Shown here: one piece after another, positions 18,776 through 31,498 of the stretch
Layout: the number at the start of each line of letters is the position of its first letter
How positions within the stretch are numbered: the first letter of the stretch is position 1
Assembly (NCBI GenBank): GCA_027923505.1
Contig: BROI01000002.1
Span: forward strand, 558,001-622,000
Source of the DNA: Mayamaea pseudoterrestris
Taxonomy: Eukaryota; Bacillariophyta; Bacillariophyceae; Sellaphorales; Sellaphoraceae
Length of the DNA stretch: 64,000 nucleotides
Reading direction: 5' to 3'
Notes under the pieces: generated by a model
The model's database searches: none
The model's input: only the letters and a program-made list of their open reading frames with translations
What the model was told of the DNA's origin: nothing
Translations under genes and position numbers: made by a program

Positions 18776-20911
18776 TTACACTCGCGTCGGTCGAAACGTT
18801 ACTGTAGGAAATCGTGCCTCCGTCGGGCTCGGCGTTGCCACTAAAGGAGCCGCTGTTGGAGCGGTGGTATCCAAATTAGGGAAGTAAATGTCGTTGTCGT
18901 GAAACTCGTATACGCCTCGTCGATACTCGTACTCGGAGATGGGATCTAATATCTCAAACCACGGCTCGACATTGCAGGTTTCATTGCCGCCGGAAATCAC
19001 GTCAGTGCAACATTCGGTGCAGCATGATGGTGTTGGGCAGCTTATTTCGCTGCAGTCGGATATGAAGTAGTCAAGCTGGCTGTATGGGTGATCGCACACC
19101 TGAGACGCCATTGAACTAAATTCATTGTGATCCAGCAACAGACTTCGAAGCTGCTCGAGCGATGCCAGTGATCCAGGTACTTCGCCTGTCATCGTGTTTT
19201 GATTCAAAAACAAGAATTGGAGATTTGTGGCGTCTCCAATGTCAGTTGGAAGGCCTCCAGTCAGACTATTATATGAAAAATCCAATAGTTTTAACGACGT
19301 GACCTGCCCAAAGCCAGACGGAATGCTTCCTTGTCGTTTAGTCGCCTGCAACGACAAATCCTCTATAGTTGAAAGTTTCGTCAAAGTTTCTGGAATGGAA
19401 CCTGCAATAAAGTTGTTATAGGCGAGAAAGAGATACCTGAGACGAACCATACTGCTCCAATCCGTTGGCAAGGTTCCATCAAATTTGTTTTTACTCAAGT
19501 CAAAGTGTGCCAAATTAGTCATGTGCGTCAAAATAAAATCAAAATCACCATGCAGCTGATTGTTGTGTAGAGCTAGCAGCGCGACTTTGCTGTCGGGTGG
19601 GATCGAATCGGGTATGGTTCCACCAAACATGTTGCCGCCCAAATCGATAATTTCCACGTGCTCTCTCGAGAGCAGGTTCCCTGGAAGCGAGCCCGTTAGA
19701 TGATTGTTGCTCATATCGATAATTTCCAAAAGTGGCCAGCCGAAGAGATAGTCAGAATCCAGCTTGCCAAAAAAGCTATTGTTGGCGGCAATGAGGTTCC
19801 TCACGTTTCTGAGTGGAGCGAGTTTCCCAACATTGTCTCGAAGGTCATTATAGCCAATATTGATCGTGGCGAGATCGGCAAGACTCGAGAGATCAGGTAG
19901 CTCACCACTGACTCCGGTATTCGCAAGATTGAGCGTCGTCAATTGGGAGAGTGATCCAAGCCAATTCGGCAACATGCCTTGCAAAAAATTGTTGTGGAAA
20001 TCAATGTGCTGCAGATAGGTCAGCTGTTGAAGCGCTTGAGGGAACTCGCCAGTCAAATCGTTCTCCCATAGAACAAGACCTTCCAATCCAGTCAATATAC
20101 CTAGCTCTCGAGGTAGCTGTCCTCGCAAACCTGCGTTTGGCAGCACAATCTCCTTGACCTCCGTTCCTCCATGGCATTTGGCCCCTATTTGGATCCAAAC
20201 TCCAACATCCACCGTCTTAAACGGCGCATGCCAGTCACAAACCGAAGTAGCGCTGAGCCATGTCAGCTGACTTTCATAAAACCAGCGCTCGCCTTCCAAT
20301 GTATAGTAAAAGACGGCGAGGGCGTATCGCTGCCGAAACTCAAGCGTGTCGCCTACATCCACATTCATAGGGTCATTGTCTGCCACCCAGTTTGCTGCGC
20401 GAAATTGTGGACTGTCCTGCTTGCGAGCCTCCTCGGCGTCGCTCCAGCCCATGCTAGTGACAAAGTCAACGACTTCCAGCGTCTGCGTGTCAAACATGTG
20501 CGTGGGGCGGCCAGTTGGAGGTACGCTAGCAAAGTCGCCACCGAAGGGGTCTTCGACGTTAGACCCTTGCTTTGCTTCCTTCTTTCCAACACTGACTCCA
20601 ATAGAGACGCTGAAAATGACTACAATCGAAAGGACTATGCCCCATATCATGTATTCCTTGTGTTTTTTCTTGGATTCCGTGTAAATGCTGCGAGGACTGT
20701 GACTGTCTCGAGCTAGGATCTGGTTGGCCCGAGCTCGACTGGCAGCGACCTGTGACTTGTATTCCTCAATAGCTGGGAGTTGTGATCTCTCCAAATCACC
20801 CTCTGAGTGATCCTCCATTGCTCGTTCCAGTGGAGTCGACGTGACTGCCATTTCGTCTCCAAACGTTTGCGATGAATCATCGTCGTCCTTGTCATCGTAG
20901 CGATCAACCAT
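18776..20911 (-). CDS. Single-pass leucine-rich repeat receptor-like protein
   Basis: 711 residues, one exon. The N-terminal 85 residues are acidic and cytosolic; a membrane segment lies at about 88-108 (MIWGIVLSIVVIFSVSIGVS) flanked by Lys. The extracytosolic part begins with a diatom-typical cap (RQRYALAVFYYTLEGERWF ... SVCDWHAP) followed by about 14-15 plant-type LRRs with LxGxLP or LxGxIP ends from roughly 255 to 600. A Cys-rich cap (CPTPSCCTECC) and a Thr/Pro-rich tail follow; there is no kinase domain. Such single-pass LRR proteins are numerous in diatoms and are thought to act in recognition or adhesion; the ligand is unknown. Confidence 0.88.
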   Translation of the reverse strand: MVDRYDDKDDDDSSQTFGDEMAVTSTPLERAMEDHSEGDLERSQLPAIEEYKSQVAASRARANQILARDSHSPRSIYTESKKKHKEYMIWGIVLSIVVIFSVSIGVSVGKKEAKQGSNVEDPFGGDFASVPPTGRPTHMFDTQTLEVVDFVTSMGWSDAEEARKQDSPQFRAANWVADNDPMNVDVGDTLEFRQRYALAVFYYTLEGERWFYESQLTWLSATSVCDWHAPFKTVDVGVWIQIGAKCHGGTEVKEIVLPNAGLRGQLPRELGILTGLEGLVLWENDLTGEFPQALQQLTYLQHIDFHNNFLQGMLPNWLGSLSQLTTLNLANTGVSGELPDLSSLADLATINIGYNDLRDNVGKLAPLRNVRNLIAANNSFFGKLDSDYLFGWPLLEIIDMSNNHLTGSLPGNLLSREHVEIIDLGGNMFGGTIPDSIPPDSKVALLALHNNQLHGDFDFILTHMTNLAHFDLSKNKFDGTLPTDWSSMVRLRYLFLAYNNFIAGSIPETLTKLSTIEDLSLQATKRQGSIPSGFGQVTSLKLLDFSYNSLTGGLPTDIGDATNLQFLFLNQNTMTGEVPGSLASLEQLRSLLLDHNEFSSMASQVCDHPYSQLDYFISDCSEISCPTPSCCTECCTDVISGGNETCNVEPWFEILDPISEYEYRRGVYEFHDNDIYFPNLDTTAPTAAPLVATPSPTEARFPTVTFRPTRV

Positions 20912-21341
20912 ATTTCACTGAAACTCGAGTTTTCTAGTTTGGCGACAATAGTTAGTTAATGGATGTATTGGGTTGATTCGATGCGTGATGCAGTAAAGGA
21001 AAGCTTCATGGTCGCGGCTGCGGCAGGACTTGGTCATTGTCGAGGGCAGCGGATGCACGAATGATGACCATGACCAAAATGACTGATCGTTGTGAAAACT
21101 ACTGTTTCGCTGCGACACAGAGAGTCGCGCTACGACGATAAGAAGTCGCGGAGTTGTGCCCGTTGGCTAAAATTTTCGATGGTGACTTGAACCGACAATT
21201 TGCCGAAAGTTCAGCTCGCCAAAATAAAAGCAAGAACCACAAACGCACCCCCACCGAGAGAGTTAACTTGAGCGACCGATGCATCCTTCCATCGTTCCAC
21301 CATCTTGACCCAATTCCGATAAACTTATACGTTCATGCAGC
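20912..21341. other. Divergent intergenic region LRR / type II protein
   Basis: 430 bases between divergent starts. No gene, tRNA or clear motif recognised; presumably two promoters. Confidence 0.5.
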
Positions 21342-22370
21342 ATGCACAATGCTAGTAGAAGGCTGCGGGGGCAACATGTTCCAACCGGAACGTTACTTTT
21401 TGTGGTTTGTTTTGTTATTCTAAGCATTTTAAACACGCCGATGACTTGGCGTACGACGAGGGCAACGAGAGTCGATTATTTCAAATCCACTATCACTCCA
21501 GCAGAAAACGTTCCAGTCTTCTACAATCTCTTTGTCGCGAATGAATCGGACAGTGAGCGCGTCAGACAACTAGTGGACGATCAACTCTCTGCTTTGCTGC
21601 CAGAGCATTCAGTTTATATGCACTCTATTGGATATCCATTGCAGATTCCAAATGTAACCCTGCTGCAGCATCATGATGATGGAGACGAAGTGGTAACGCT
21701 TCACTCACTCTGGCAGTATTGCAAGGTCCAACCAAATTCTAAAGTGATTTATATGCACTCAAAGGGTTCGTTTCATTCGACACCAGAGAATGAGCAACTG
21801 CGAAGGTTTTTGACGGCTGGTGCATTATCCGAAGAATGTCTACACTTGCCGGATACCTGCAATCTTTGCGCGTCGCGCATGTCACCCGTTCCTCATCCGC
21901 ATGTACCCGGCAATATGTGGCTGGCAAGATGTCAATACATTCGTCGACTGATTGATCCACTGGTATTCCAAGAAGAGATGAGAAGTGTCACGTATATTCC
22001 CAAACACACAAAGAGGCTGCATTGCTATGGGATTGGAAGATTCGCTGCCGAACACTGGGTGCTCTCGCATCCAGCCAACAGGCCGTGCGATTTAAGCGAC
22101 GATTCAAGCTTTAGCTATGGCTATAACGCTATACCGCCAAGCAATTTCAAAAAGCAGTTGAAAATGGCTCCGCGATTCGCACATGAATTTTACAGTCCTT
22201 TGGATACCCGCAGAGTGCGAGTAGTTCGAGGGAAGCCCGTTTCGTCATTGCCGATTGGATCGTCGCGTAATGATCGCTTGATCGAGTATCAGCAGTTGTA
22301 CAATGAGACTCCATCAAAGGATTGGTGGGGATGGAAACACTATAACATAAAGGAAGAAGCATTGTCTTGA
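21342..22370 (+). CDS. Type II membrane protein, probable glycosyltransferase-like
   Basis: 342 residues from ATG 21342. A hydrophobic anchor at about residues 16-34 (TGTLLFVVCFVILSIL) after a basic N-terminus predicts a Golgi type II topology, with luminal sequons (NES, NVT, NET). The central block VIYMHSKGSFHSTPENEQLR, then CNLCASRMSP, PHPHVPGNMWLARCQYI and a later HWVLSHP segment are conserved in algal hypothetical proteins as far as I recall, but I cannot name the family. The layout fits a small Golgi glycosyltransferase or a related luminal enzyme; that is inference. Confidence 0.65.
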   Translation: MHNASRRLRGQHVPTGTLLFVVCFVILSILNTPMTWRTTRATRVDYFKSTITPAENVPVFYNLFVANESDSERVRQLVDDQLSALLPEHSVYMHSIGYPLQIPNVTLLQHHDDGDEVVTLHSLWQYCKVQPNSKVIYMHSKGSFHSTPENEQLRRFLTAGALSEECLHLPDTCNLCASRMSPVPHPHVPGNMWLARCQYIRRLIDPLVFQEEMRSVTYIPKHTKRLHCYGIGRFAAEHWVLSHPANRPCDLSDDSSFSYGYNAIPPSNFKKQLKMAPRFAHEFYSPLDTRRVRVVRGKPVSSLPIGSSRNDRLIEYQQLYNETPSKDWWGWKHYNIKEEALS

Positions 22371-22682
22371 GCAACATAATTGCTAGATCTTAAGCTACTA
22401 GTAATTGTTGATTGGAACTGTCACAATGTTGTTACCACTTTTGCACGAGTTCATCTTTCCTTGAACGCATTGTATTAAAGAAGCAGACACATAAATCACT
22501 AAAATACTACCCTCTACCGGGATGTAAGCAATACTATCTATTCCGTTTATACGCAGCGAAAATCCAATCGAGGTGCCGACCGTGCACTTTACAGTTTTCA
22601 ACTATGCACGGTAGCAGCTCGCTCCGATAGGATAGAGTATTCATGCAGCCGCTTTCGCAATCAAAACATAGTTGACTAACTT
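22371..22682. other. Convergent intergenic region
   Basis: 312 bases between converging stop codons of the type II protein and Tfb4 genes. Nothing recognised apart from likely 3' ends. Confidence 0.5.
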
Positions 22683-23886
22683 CTACCCCGTCCCGATGCT
22701 TTCTCTCGCTTTTTTAGTCGCCGTGTAGATGCTAGTCTGGCATGTTGGACACGTTTCCTGCGGCTGTCGCTTGAAAATACTCAAACATTGGTTGCAAACA
22801 TATGCCATATCCACCGTTTCGGCTGTTTCAAAGCATCGCGCCCGAAAGTCCACCTTGTTGAGTGCAGGCAAGTGCAAGGATCGTCGACATGGAATGGGTG
22901 GTAAAAAGACGGTCAAGAGAATCTCCGTCAACGTTCCGTGCACTTGAGCAGCCATGGCGGGCGACAGAAACAAGCCTCCTGTGTATTAAAATGAGAATAT
23001 AAAATAATGAGAAAATGACGAAAGTCGGCAGTGCTTTGCATGATAAATCATAAACAAGCTATGACACACCCGTCAAGTCTGCTCCCTGCTCCAAGAACCC
23101 CGACGATGCATGCTTGTCAGCCGCCTGCAAAAAGCACCCATCCAACACAACATTTTGCTTGGATGCGGCAAATGCGCAATTCATAAAGGCATTGTAGTCT
23201 CGCGACCTATCCTCCGACGCTTGCACCATGAGGACGCGCGGCGCCCAAATGGATTGAGAAGCGGCGGACGACTGCTTGTGTTTATTCTTACTGCCTCCGC
23301 CGCCAATGAGCCCCAAGACTCCATCATCCTCTGAGCGATTCAATATAAAGTGATCCGTATCCATGGCTCCACTAACTGCTCCTTTTGCTCGACTCGCCAC
23401 CATGAAGCGATTAATCAAGCAGAGCGCTTTTGAGAGACCCGACGTCATGGCAGCCTGGCGACTCGACTGGCTCGATGTTTGAGCTTGCGCCATTTGCGCC
23501 GCGCGACTCGTCAATCCAGCCACTCCCTCCATGACGTCTCGACGCAGGCACGTCAAATCAAACTCAAAGTGCTCCGGATCATTCAGAAATTCTTCCACAT
23601 CGTTCGCGTCACGCGGATGAATCATGTCACATTCATTATCAGCTACACCCATGACAATCACCACAGCCTTTCGCTCGGTCCGTCGAATGGCGCTTGCCAA
23701 TACAGTCAATGACTCGAGGCACTCGTCGAGTCGACAGGGACCAACGCTCGACTTTTGTTCCAAACTGCGTCGCGCGTCCTGGTGCTCGCGCAGCTGGTGG
23801 CGACTGCCCCACGCCAAGGGACTGGCGTCGATAATGATAATGACAAGCGACTGCTGGTTGCTGGCATGGTGCTTGCTACTTGTCAT
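22683..23886 (-). CDS. TFIIH core subunit Tfb4/p34 (GTF2H3), two exons
   Basis: Exons 23886-23070 and 22978-22683 with a 91-nt intron (donor GTGTGT, acceptor CAG); 370 residues. The first exon is a von Willebrand A-like domain beginning LVIIIIDASPLAW and ending in APRVLMVQASED, the spacer NAFMNCAFAASKQNVVLDGC and DLTGG across the junction. The second exon ends with a C4 zinc finger: CFETAETVDMAYVCNQCLSI then CPTCQT. Tfb4 binds the p44 subunit in the TFIIH core, used in transcription initiation and nucleotide excision repair. It is longer than human p34 (308) owing to Ser/Gln/Gly-rich insertions in the vWA domain. The start is the first ATG of the frame. Confidence 0.93.
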
Positions 23887-24146
23887 GATGTTGTGAATAT
23901 ATAATATATGTGAGTGAACAGTGAACAATAGCGTGGTGATAGATGGTGGAGGTGTCGTCGCGTCCTCGATTGTCGCGAATGTCGCTTGGCATGTCGTATC
24001 GTTAATGGCTTATCGCATCGGTTCTCATATTCCGTGCGCATCCTTTTACCATGGCGGATTTTGCTGCTTCCTCTATCATTTTCGATGCGCCGTTCTGCTG
24101 ATGTGTGGACAGCATGGCATGTAATCCAAAATAGATTTGATAATAT

Positions 24147-25913
24147 ATGAAACTAGCGTCGAATATGGAGTCCGATGAGCAAGGCATACCCACAGAGGCA
24201 GCATCGCCATCATCCGTTTCCGTCGACGCAGCAGTCAATTCCTCGTCTGCAGCCTCCTCCTCAATCAGTGCAACTCCAGCAACAGCCAAAAAACCATCCA
24301 TTCGCCACGCCGAAAAGAGGCGAACAAGTACCTGCATTTTTGCCGACCGGGTGGCCCGCGTCAGCATTGACGCCTATCGCAGGCATGTAATTCGCAGCAT
24401 GCCGTCGTCGGCCGAACATGAGACAATGCACCTGGAACCAACCTGCTTGGCATGCATTGTTGCGTGCGTCAAGCGGAACGTTACAGCAATAGACAAAGTA
24501 ACAAATTACAACGACAATATAAAAGACGACGAACTATTCGTCGTTGGTTTGGGCGTTGGTACCAAGTTCTTGTCGGAACATGTCTTGCGTCACCACTCGC
24601 GCGAGGAAGCGTATGGGAGCCGCGTCAGAGACTGCCACGCGGAAGTCTTGGCGCGTCGAGCATTTCGGAGGTGTTTGTCGCTCGAGATATTGAAAGATTT
24701 GAAAGGCGAGATGAAGGGAGAGGAGCATGCCAATCAAGCGCCGAACATTCCTCGCATATTGGAGCGCGTCGATTCAGTTCAAACAACTGCAAGGACCGGC
24801 ACTCACATCGAACGCCCTCAGTACAGATTGCGTGCTGATACGACGCTACACTTTTACTCATCATCCTGTCCCTGCGGCAATGCCACTCTGAAGCGCTTTG
24901 CCACCTTGCGCAAGGAAAATTTTCGCTCCGACTTGTCTGCCGGCGAGTGGCCCACCGAGTTGCATTCCAACATTCTTCCAGCGCATTCCGTGCACCTTGG
25001 ACAAGTGGCACTATTGGTGAAAAAGGATCAGTCTTGTAGCTTTGTATCTGTTGGTCTCATACGTGACAATGCGGACGACGTAAAACTTAATGGTGCATCA
25101 GTTAAGAAGTGCAAGCATGAACCGGCTATTACGAGAAATAATTCGGCAATACCGCCATTACTTTCCGCCAAGGAAGCCAAGTGGCCCGCCCATTTATCCA
25201 CTGACTGGTGTCCACCAGGAACGACAACGGTTTGGAGCCGCCAAGGCAGCATTCACACGTGCAGCGACAAGCTGGCGCGATGGAACGTTTTGGGATTGCA
25301 GGGTAGCCTCTTGGCGAGCCTGCTCAACAAGGAGTTTTTGTTTGCGAGTACGCTGACGGTTGGAAGGAAGTTTTCGGCAGTCACATGCCGACGGGCGGTA
25401 TGTTGTCGGGTTGCCAATCATTCTTTGAAAGCGACGGACGAGAAAGCAAGAGGAGTAGCGAGTGTTATATCTCCCAAAGACAGCGCTTTGCCTTCTTGGA
25501 CAGCGCATCATCCAGCCGTCATGGGAACTGGCGTCTATTTAAACGAAGGAGCTGTTGCAACGACTCATGTGATCGGCCAGGATGTTCGCTTCCATTCGTC
25601 GTCATGCTACGCGTGGTGGCCAGGGTTGAACGTGGCCGAATGCATAGATGGGTCGACCGGCTATCTGGTCGACAGCGGCACCAGTGCACCAACTTTAAAG
25701 GATCAGCGCTCCGGCATTAGCACGAGCGCCTTGACTGAGCTCTTTCTAGAAATCAACCAATATATGGCAAACGACGCAACAACTCCTTCCATTGCATCAC
25801 TCGCCGACCTTCGACGTTTCAAGCAGCATGTTTCTAGCGACTATGAGCAGACAAAGACTCAACTACTGACCAAACACCCAACGTTAAAGTTATGGACACG
25901 GCGTTGTCCCTAG
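24147..25913 (+). CDS. tRNA-specific adenosine deaminase 1 (ADAT1/Tad1)
   Basis: 588 residues, one exon. After a low-complexity Ser/Ala N-terminus the A_deamin (editase) domain begins near residue 130 with FVVGLGVGTKFL. Zinc and proton-shuttle residues are visible: RDCHAEVLARRAF (H164, E166), SSCPCGNATLKRF (Cys) and HTCSDKLARWNVLGLQGSLL (Cys, followed by the inositol-phosphate-site-like region). The family deaminates A37 of tRNA-Ala to inosine. It is longer than yeast Tad1 (400) because of the N-terminal tail and internal insertions. A second Met, six codons in, could also serve as the start. It is divergent from Tfb4. Confidence 0.9.
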   Translation: MKLASNMESDEQGIPTEAASPSSVSVDAAVNSSSAASSSISATPATAKKPSIRHAEKRRTSTCIFADRVARVSIDAYRRHVIRSMPSSAEHETMHLEPTCLACIVACVKRNVTAIDKVTNYNDNIKDDELFVVGLGVGTKFLSEHVLRHHSREEAYGSRVRDCHAEVLARRAFRRCLSLEILKDLKGEMKGEEHANQAPNIPRILERVDSVQTTARTGTHIERPQYRLRADTTLHFYSSSCPCGNATLKRFATLRKENFRSDLSAGEWPTELHSNILPAHSVHLGQVALLVKKDQSCSFVSVGLIRDNADDVKLNGASVKKCKHEPAITRNNSAIPPLLSAKEAKWPAHLSTDWCPPGTTTVWSRQGSIHTCSDKLARWNVLGLQGSLLASLLNKEFLFASTLTVGRKFSAVTCRRAVCCRVANHSLKATDEKARGVASVISPKDSALPSWTAHHPAVMGTGVYLNEGAVATTHVIGQDVRFHSSSCYAWWPGLNVAECIDGSTGYLVDSGTSAPTLKDQRSGISTSALTELFLEINQYMANDATTPSIASLADLRRFKQHVSSDYEQTKTQLLTKHPTLKLWTRRCP

Positions 25914-26281
25914 AATGGGGTCATTCTCTTTTTTCTTCCTCATGCAGGCACCTACCGAGTGCGTTGTCTCGCCAAACGCAACCTTTCGACTTTCCTCCTT
26001 CACACACATAATAACAACAGCAATTAGCAGCGTCGCATATCTGTAAACAAATGAGAGAGTAGGTGAGAGAATGAAGCGTGACGCATACATTGAATACGCC
26101 TGCAAGCATTCCCGTTCGTCCCTCAGAAATCGATCGTTGTTTATCGGCTATCAGAAGCCGCTCTAACATATGCATTTTTGGTTGTACTTCACCGGGAGGT
26201 CCTCCTCTGTTCATCCACGAAGCAGCAATAAGTGCACTCACCATTTTTAACTAGTTTCACCATGCGACTTGTAGTAGAAAT
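25914..26281. other. Intergenic region with possible small spliced minus-strand gene
   Basis: 368 bases between converging genes. A minus-strand frame from ATG 26244 encodes a protein-like stretch (GGPPGEVQPKMHMLERLLIA, then DKQRSISEGRTGMLAG), and a pyrimidine-rich CAG acceptor lies near 26040 followed by a hydrophobic frame (YATLLIAVVIMCV). A short two-exon gene is possible, but neither family nor phase could be established; it may equally be untranslated sequence of the CCHC gene. Confidence 0.25.
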
Positions 26282-26716
26282 CTACTCCTGCTTTTGCTCG
26301 GGACAGTCACGCGCAATGTGTCCATCCTTTCCACAATTGTAGCACGCCTTGTTTCCCGCCGGAGCCGTACATTCCGAAGAAATGTGACCCTGCTTGCCGC
26401 AGTTGAAGCAGCGACGGTACTGCGCCCGGGCCTGAGAAATCTGCACCCGGTCCTCACCTTCGACGCGAGGATTCTCGCAGTCGCGCGACAAGTGGCCCGC
26501 TTCGCCGCAGTTGTAGCAAACCTTGTCGCCGCTGCCGCGACCGCCTCCTCTGCCGCCGCCACGGCCTCCGCGGGAGCGACCTCCACGTCCTCCGCGGCCG
26601 CCGCCGCGGCCGGCACCTCCTCCTCCTGATTCGTTAGTGGTGGTGGTTGCGACGGCTGCGCCGGATGCTTCCGCCACTGGCGTGTCCTTGATGTCTGCGG
26701 CTGGGGCTTCCGACAT
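26282..26716 (-). CDS. RGG-box CCHC zinc-knuckle protein (CNBP/Gis2-like)
   Basis: 144 residues. An N-terminal acidic/Thr segment is followed by a Gly/Arg-rich RGG box (about 31-62) and three CCHC knuckles of form CX2CX4HX4C: C67-C80 (CYNCGEAGHLSRDC), C103-C116 (CFNCGKQGHISSEC) and C125-C138 (CYNCGKDGHIARDC). Such proteins bind single-stranded nucleic acid, often G-rich mRNA, and affect translation or structure resolution. The knuckle spacing and RGG context resemble CNBP, Gis2 and kinetoplastid UMSBP proteins, though those have 4-7 knuckles. One exon; convergent with ADAT1. Confidence 0.88.
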   Translation of the reverse strand: MSEAPAADIKDTPVAEASGAAVATTTTNESGGGGAGRGGGRGGRGGRSRGGRGGGRGGGRGSGDKVCYNCGEAGHLSRDCENPRVEGEDRVQISQARAQYRRCFNCGKQGHISSECTAPAGNKACYNCGKDGHIARDCPEQKQE

Positions 26717-27275
26717 GCTTCTTTCTACTATTTCCTTCTTCTTCTTCTAGCCTCAAGCTATACTACACTCCGTCTCTAAAGTCAAGAAAGGAGAAGTGTA
26801 GAGGTTAGACGTTAGGATCCAAACAATGCACTGCGTGACAGCAGCAGCTGCTTCTCGTTGTGTCCATCGGATGGCAAACTCGTTCCGACGATCTTGCACC
26901 TCTCCTTCCCGTTCGAAATCCTGCATAACAATTCACTCGCACTCTCAAGCAGCACGAGTATTCAAGGTCCACTTCGCCAACTCTTTCAAACGCACCTCAA
27001 TTATAGAGCGACTGGTTTACAATTGATACTCAAACTGTGATGGCTGATCCATGGTGTGCGGTGATGGACAGCAAAGGAAGCAGCTGGCGCGCTGCCAACC
27101 AATTCTCCGCGAAGTCCATCGTCTGGCCGTCGCCGACCACCAACCCATAACCTATTTGAACGCCAACGAAAGTTTGGGCGCGCTTTGTCGCGGAACAAAT
27201 CCAAAAGTCGCACGACGCAAGCAGTTCTTTCAAGCCGCTGTCATTAATCATCTTTGCCCACCATCAATCCACTAA
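26717..27275. other. Divergent intergenic region CCHC / exonuclease
   Basis: 559 bases. A TC-rich stretch (TTCTACTATTTCCTTCTTCT) lies just upstream of the CCHC start. The short frames at 27030-27275 lack family features. Probably two promoters and 5' untranslated regions. Confidence 0.5.
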
Positions 27276-29090
27276 ATGTCGTCTACTCCCAGCAACAAGA
27301 AAAAGTACAAGCTCAGCGCCTTTGCGCCGCAAGATGGCGGTCCTCCGCCGTGCGCCTTTTTCGTTTCGGCGGCGGGTTGCCGCAACGGAGATTCCTGCAA
27401 GTTTTCGCATGAATTGAGCAGCAACAACAATATGAAGCAACAAAATGACGCTGATTCTGTGGTAAGTTCGGAAAGTAGTATCGGTCGAGGAGAGGAGAAA
27501 GTAGTAGCTGCAGTGAAGCAGCAAGTGAAAACAAATGTTAGCGAGGCCGCTCCAGTTGCGAAGCAACAGCAGCCGCAGCAACAAGATTTACCTGCTGCAT
27601 CCAAAAAGGCCAAACGCAAGTCGGCAGCGGCTACCGACGCCTTTCCGTTTGCCAACCCCAAGAAGCAAAAGGCTTCGACTCCAGTCGCCGCTGCCGCACA
27701 AGTGCCAGTTGCTGCTCCCCCTGCTGCTCCACCTGCTGCTGCACAAGCCAAACCACCGAAACTAAAGGCGGAAAAAGTCGCTCCTCCTCCCGCTGCTGCA
27801 AAAGTCGAGCCGAAACCTGCTCTTAAACCAGTTGTTGCATCCAAAAAGGATGCTACCCCCAGCTTTCGCAACCTCTTGAAGGAACTCCCCATTGCAGCCT
27901 TTACCATGCCATCTGAACGAAAGGAAGCAGAGCAAGCAGCTGAAGGTACTGCTGCTGCAGCTTTAACAAATGAAGCTCCTCCCAACGTTGTTCCAGAAAC
28001 TGCCCCAGCACTCGAAGAACCACCCTTTCCACTCCCAAAATCCCACCCCGACAGCCTCAAGTGGCTGTCCGCTGTCCAGGAAGGACACAAACACCCGCGC
28101 TTTGTACGTGACTACAACTTTATCAAGTATCAAAATGAGGATGAAAATGTTGGTTTTGTCGGCAAAAAGGGCTGGATCACGGCCAAGCAGTACGATGAAG
28201 CCACTCACTATAATCTTCCTCAAGCCATTGCCATGGATTGCGAAATGTGCGAAACCAAAGACCCCGTCAGCGGCCAAAAGGATCCTCGTGCGCTTTGCCG
28301 CATTTCCATTGTGGATGTTGTTACGGACGAAGTCTTGCTTGATACATTGGTCAAGCCAGCCTGGCCCGTGACGGATCATCGCACCTGGATCAATGGCATC
28401 AACGAAAAGGATCTGGAGAATGTGCAGTTTACGTTGCGACACGCGCAAGCCTTCATGATGGCACTCTGCAGCACGGAGACTGTCATTATGGGACATGCCT
28501 TGCAGAACGACTTGGCGGCCATTCGCATGGAGCACTACTGCGTGGTTGATTCGGCCTTGCTGTTTTCCGCCAAGGATTCGCCAGGGTCGTCTGTTTCTCT
28601 CAAGGATTTGGCCTCGAGCATTTTGGACAAGAGCATGCCTAACAAGCACGACTCTGTCAATGACGCCAGGACTGCTTACAAGTGTTTGGAGCATTACTTG
28701 GAGAAGGACGGTAAGGTCGAACCGGTGGAACGAACTGCTCGCACCGTGCGCAAAAACTATAGTACGCAGCTATTTGTCCATCGCATTCCAAGGGCGTGCG
28801 ACGAGAACCACTTGAAGCAAATGTTTTTGGCCTATTCATGCGTTCAACCAGATGAAGTGGATCCAATCGAGTTCAAAGGCGACATGGGCAAGACGTTTGT
28901 CACGTTTCGATCGGGTAAGCATGCCAATGTTGCATTCGAGTCCATTGAAAGTAAGCCAGACACGGATCCGAGTGGTCGCCTGCAGAAGAAGGTCTTTCTC
29001 AAAAGTGGAGGCTACGTACGAGTCCGCAAAATGGCCTATGAAACGAGTAAAGGCGAGAAGGAGCCACCTCGACGTGCCTCGACTGGATAA
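27276..29090 (+). CDS. CCCH zinc finger - DEDDh 3'-5' exoribonuclease - RRM protein
   Basis: 604 residues, one exon. An N-terminal CCCH finger (CAFFVSAAGCRNGDSCKFSH, residues 26-45) is followed by a Pro/Ala/Lys-rich linker. The EXOIII-type exonuclease begins near residue 315: AMDCEMC (catalytic D and E), HALQNDLAAI (D) and HDSVNDARTAYKCLEHY (H and D), the DEDDh set. A C-terminal RRM at about 495-585 (QLFVHRIPRACDENHLKQMF, with GKTFVTFRS as RNP1) matches the exonuclease-RRM layout of plant small-RNA-degrading nucleases (SDN) and the REXO1 relatives. Likely substrates are small RNAs or structured RNA 3' ends; SDN-like action on small RNA is inference. The CCCH addition may help choose targets. 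Confidence 0.88.
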   Translation: MSSTPSNKKKYKLSAFAPQDGGPPPCAFFVSAAGCRNGDSCKFSHELSSNNNMKQQNDADSVVSSESSIGRGEEKVVAAVKQQVKTNVSEAAPVAKQQQPQQQDLPAASKKAKRKSAAATDAFPFANPKKQKASTPVAAAAQVPVAAPPAAPPAAAQAKPPKLKAEKVAPPPAAAKVEPKPALKPVVASKKDATPSFRNLLKELPIAAFTMPSERKEAEQAAEGTAAAALTNEAPPNVVPETAPALEEPPFPLPKSHPDSLKWLSAVQEGHKHPRFVRDYNFIKYQNEDENVGFVGKKGWITAKQYDEATHYNLPQAIAMDCEMCETKDPVSGQKDPRALCRISIVDVVTDEVLLDTLVKPAWPVTDHRTWINGINEKDLENVQFTLRHAQAFMMALCSTETVIMGHALQNDLAAIRMEHYCVVDSALLFSAKDSPGSSVSLKDLASSILDKSMPNKHDSVNDARTAYKCLEHYLEKDGKVEPVERTARTVRKNYSTQLFVHRIPRACDENHLKQMFLAYSCVQPDEVDPIEFKGDMGKTFVTFRSGKHANVAFESIESKPDTDPSGRLQKKVFLKSGGYVRVRKMAYETSKGEKEPPRRASTG

Positions 29091-29206
29091 TAACAAGTAA
29101 GAAGAGCGCATAAAGCAAACCATTTAAACACCCCCTATATGCTTGTAAAAAATGACTAATTATATTCGTCCTTCTACTACTGTATTTACACTCCTTGTCG
29201 CCGAAT

Positions 29207-31498
<2,292 letters not shown>

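Noticed and set aside
26257-26629. Long Ala/Arg- and Ala/Ser-rich frames on both strands over the CCHC gene
   Set aside because: They are shadows of the GC-rich RGG-box codons of the real gene.
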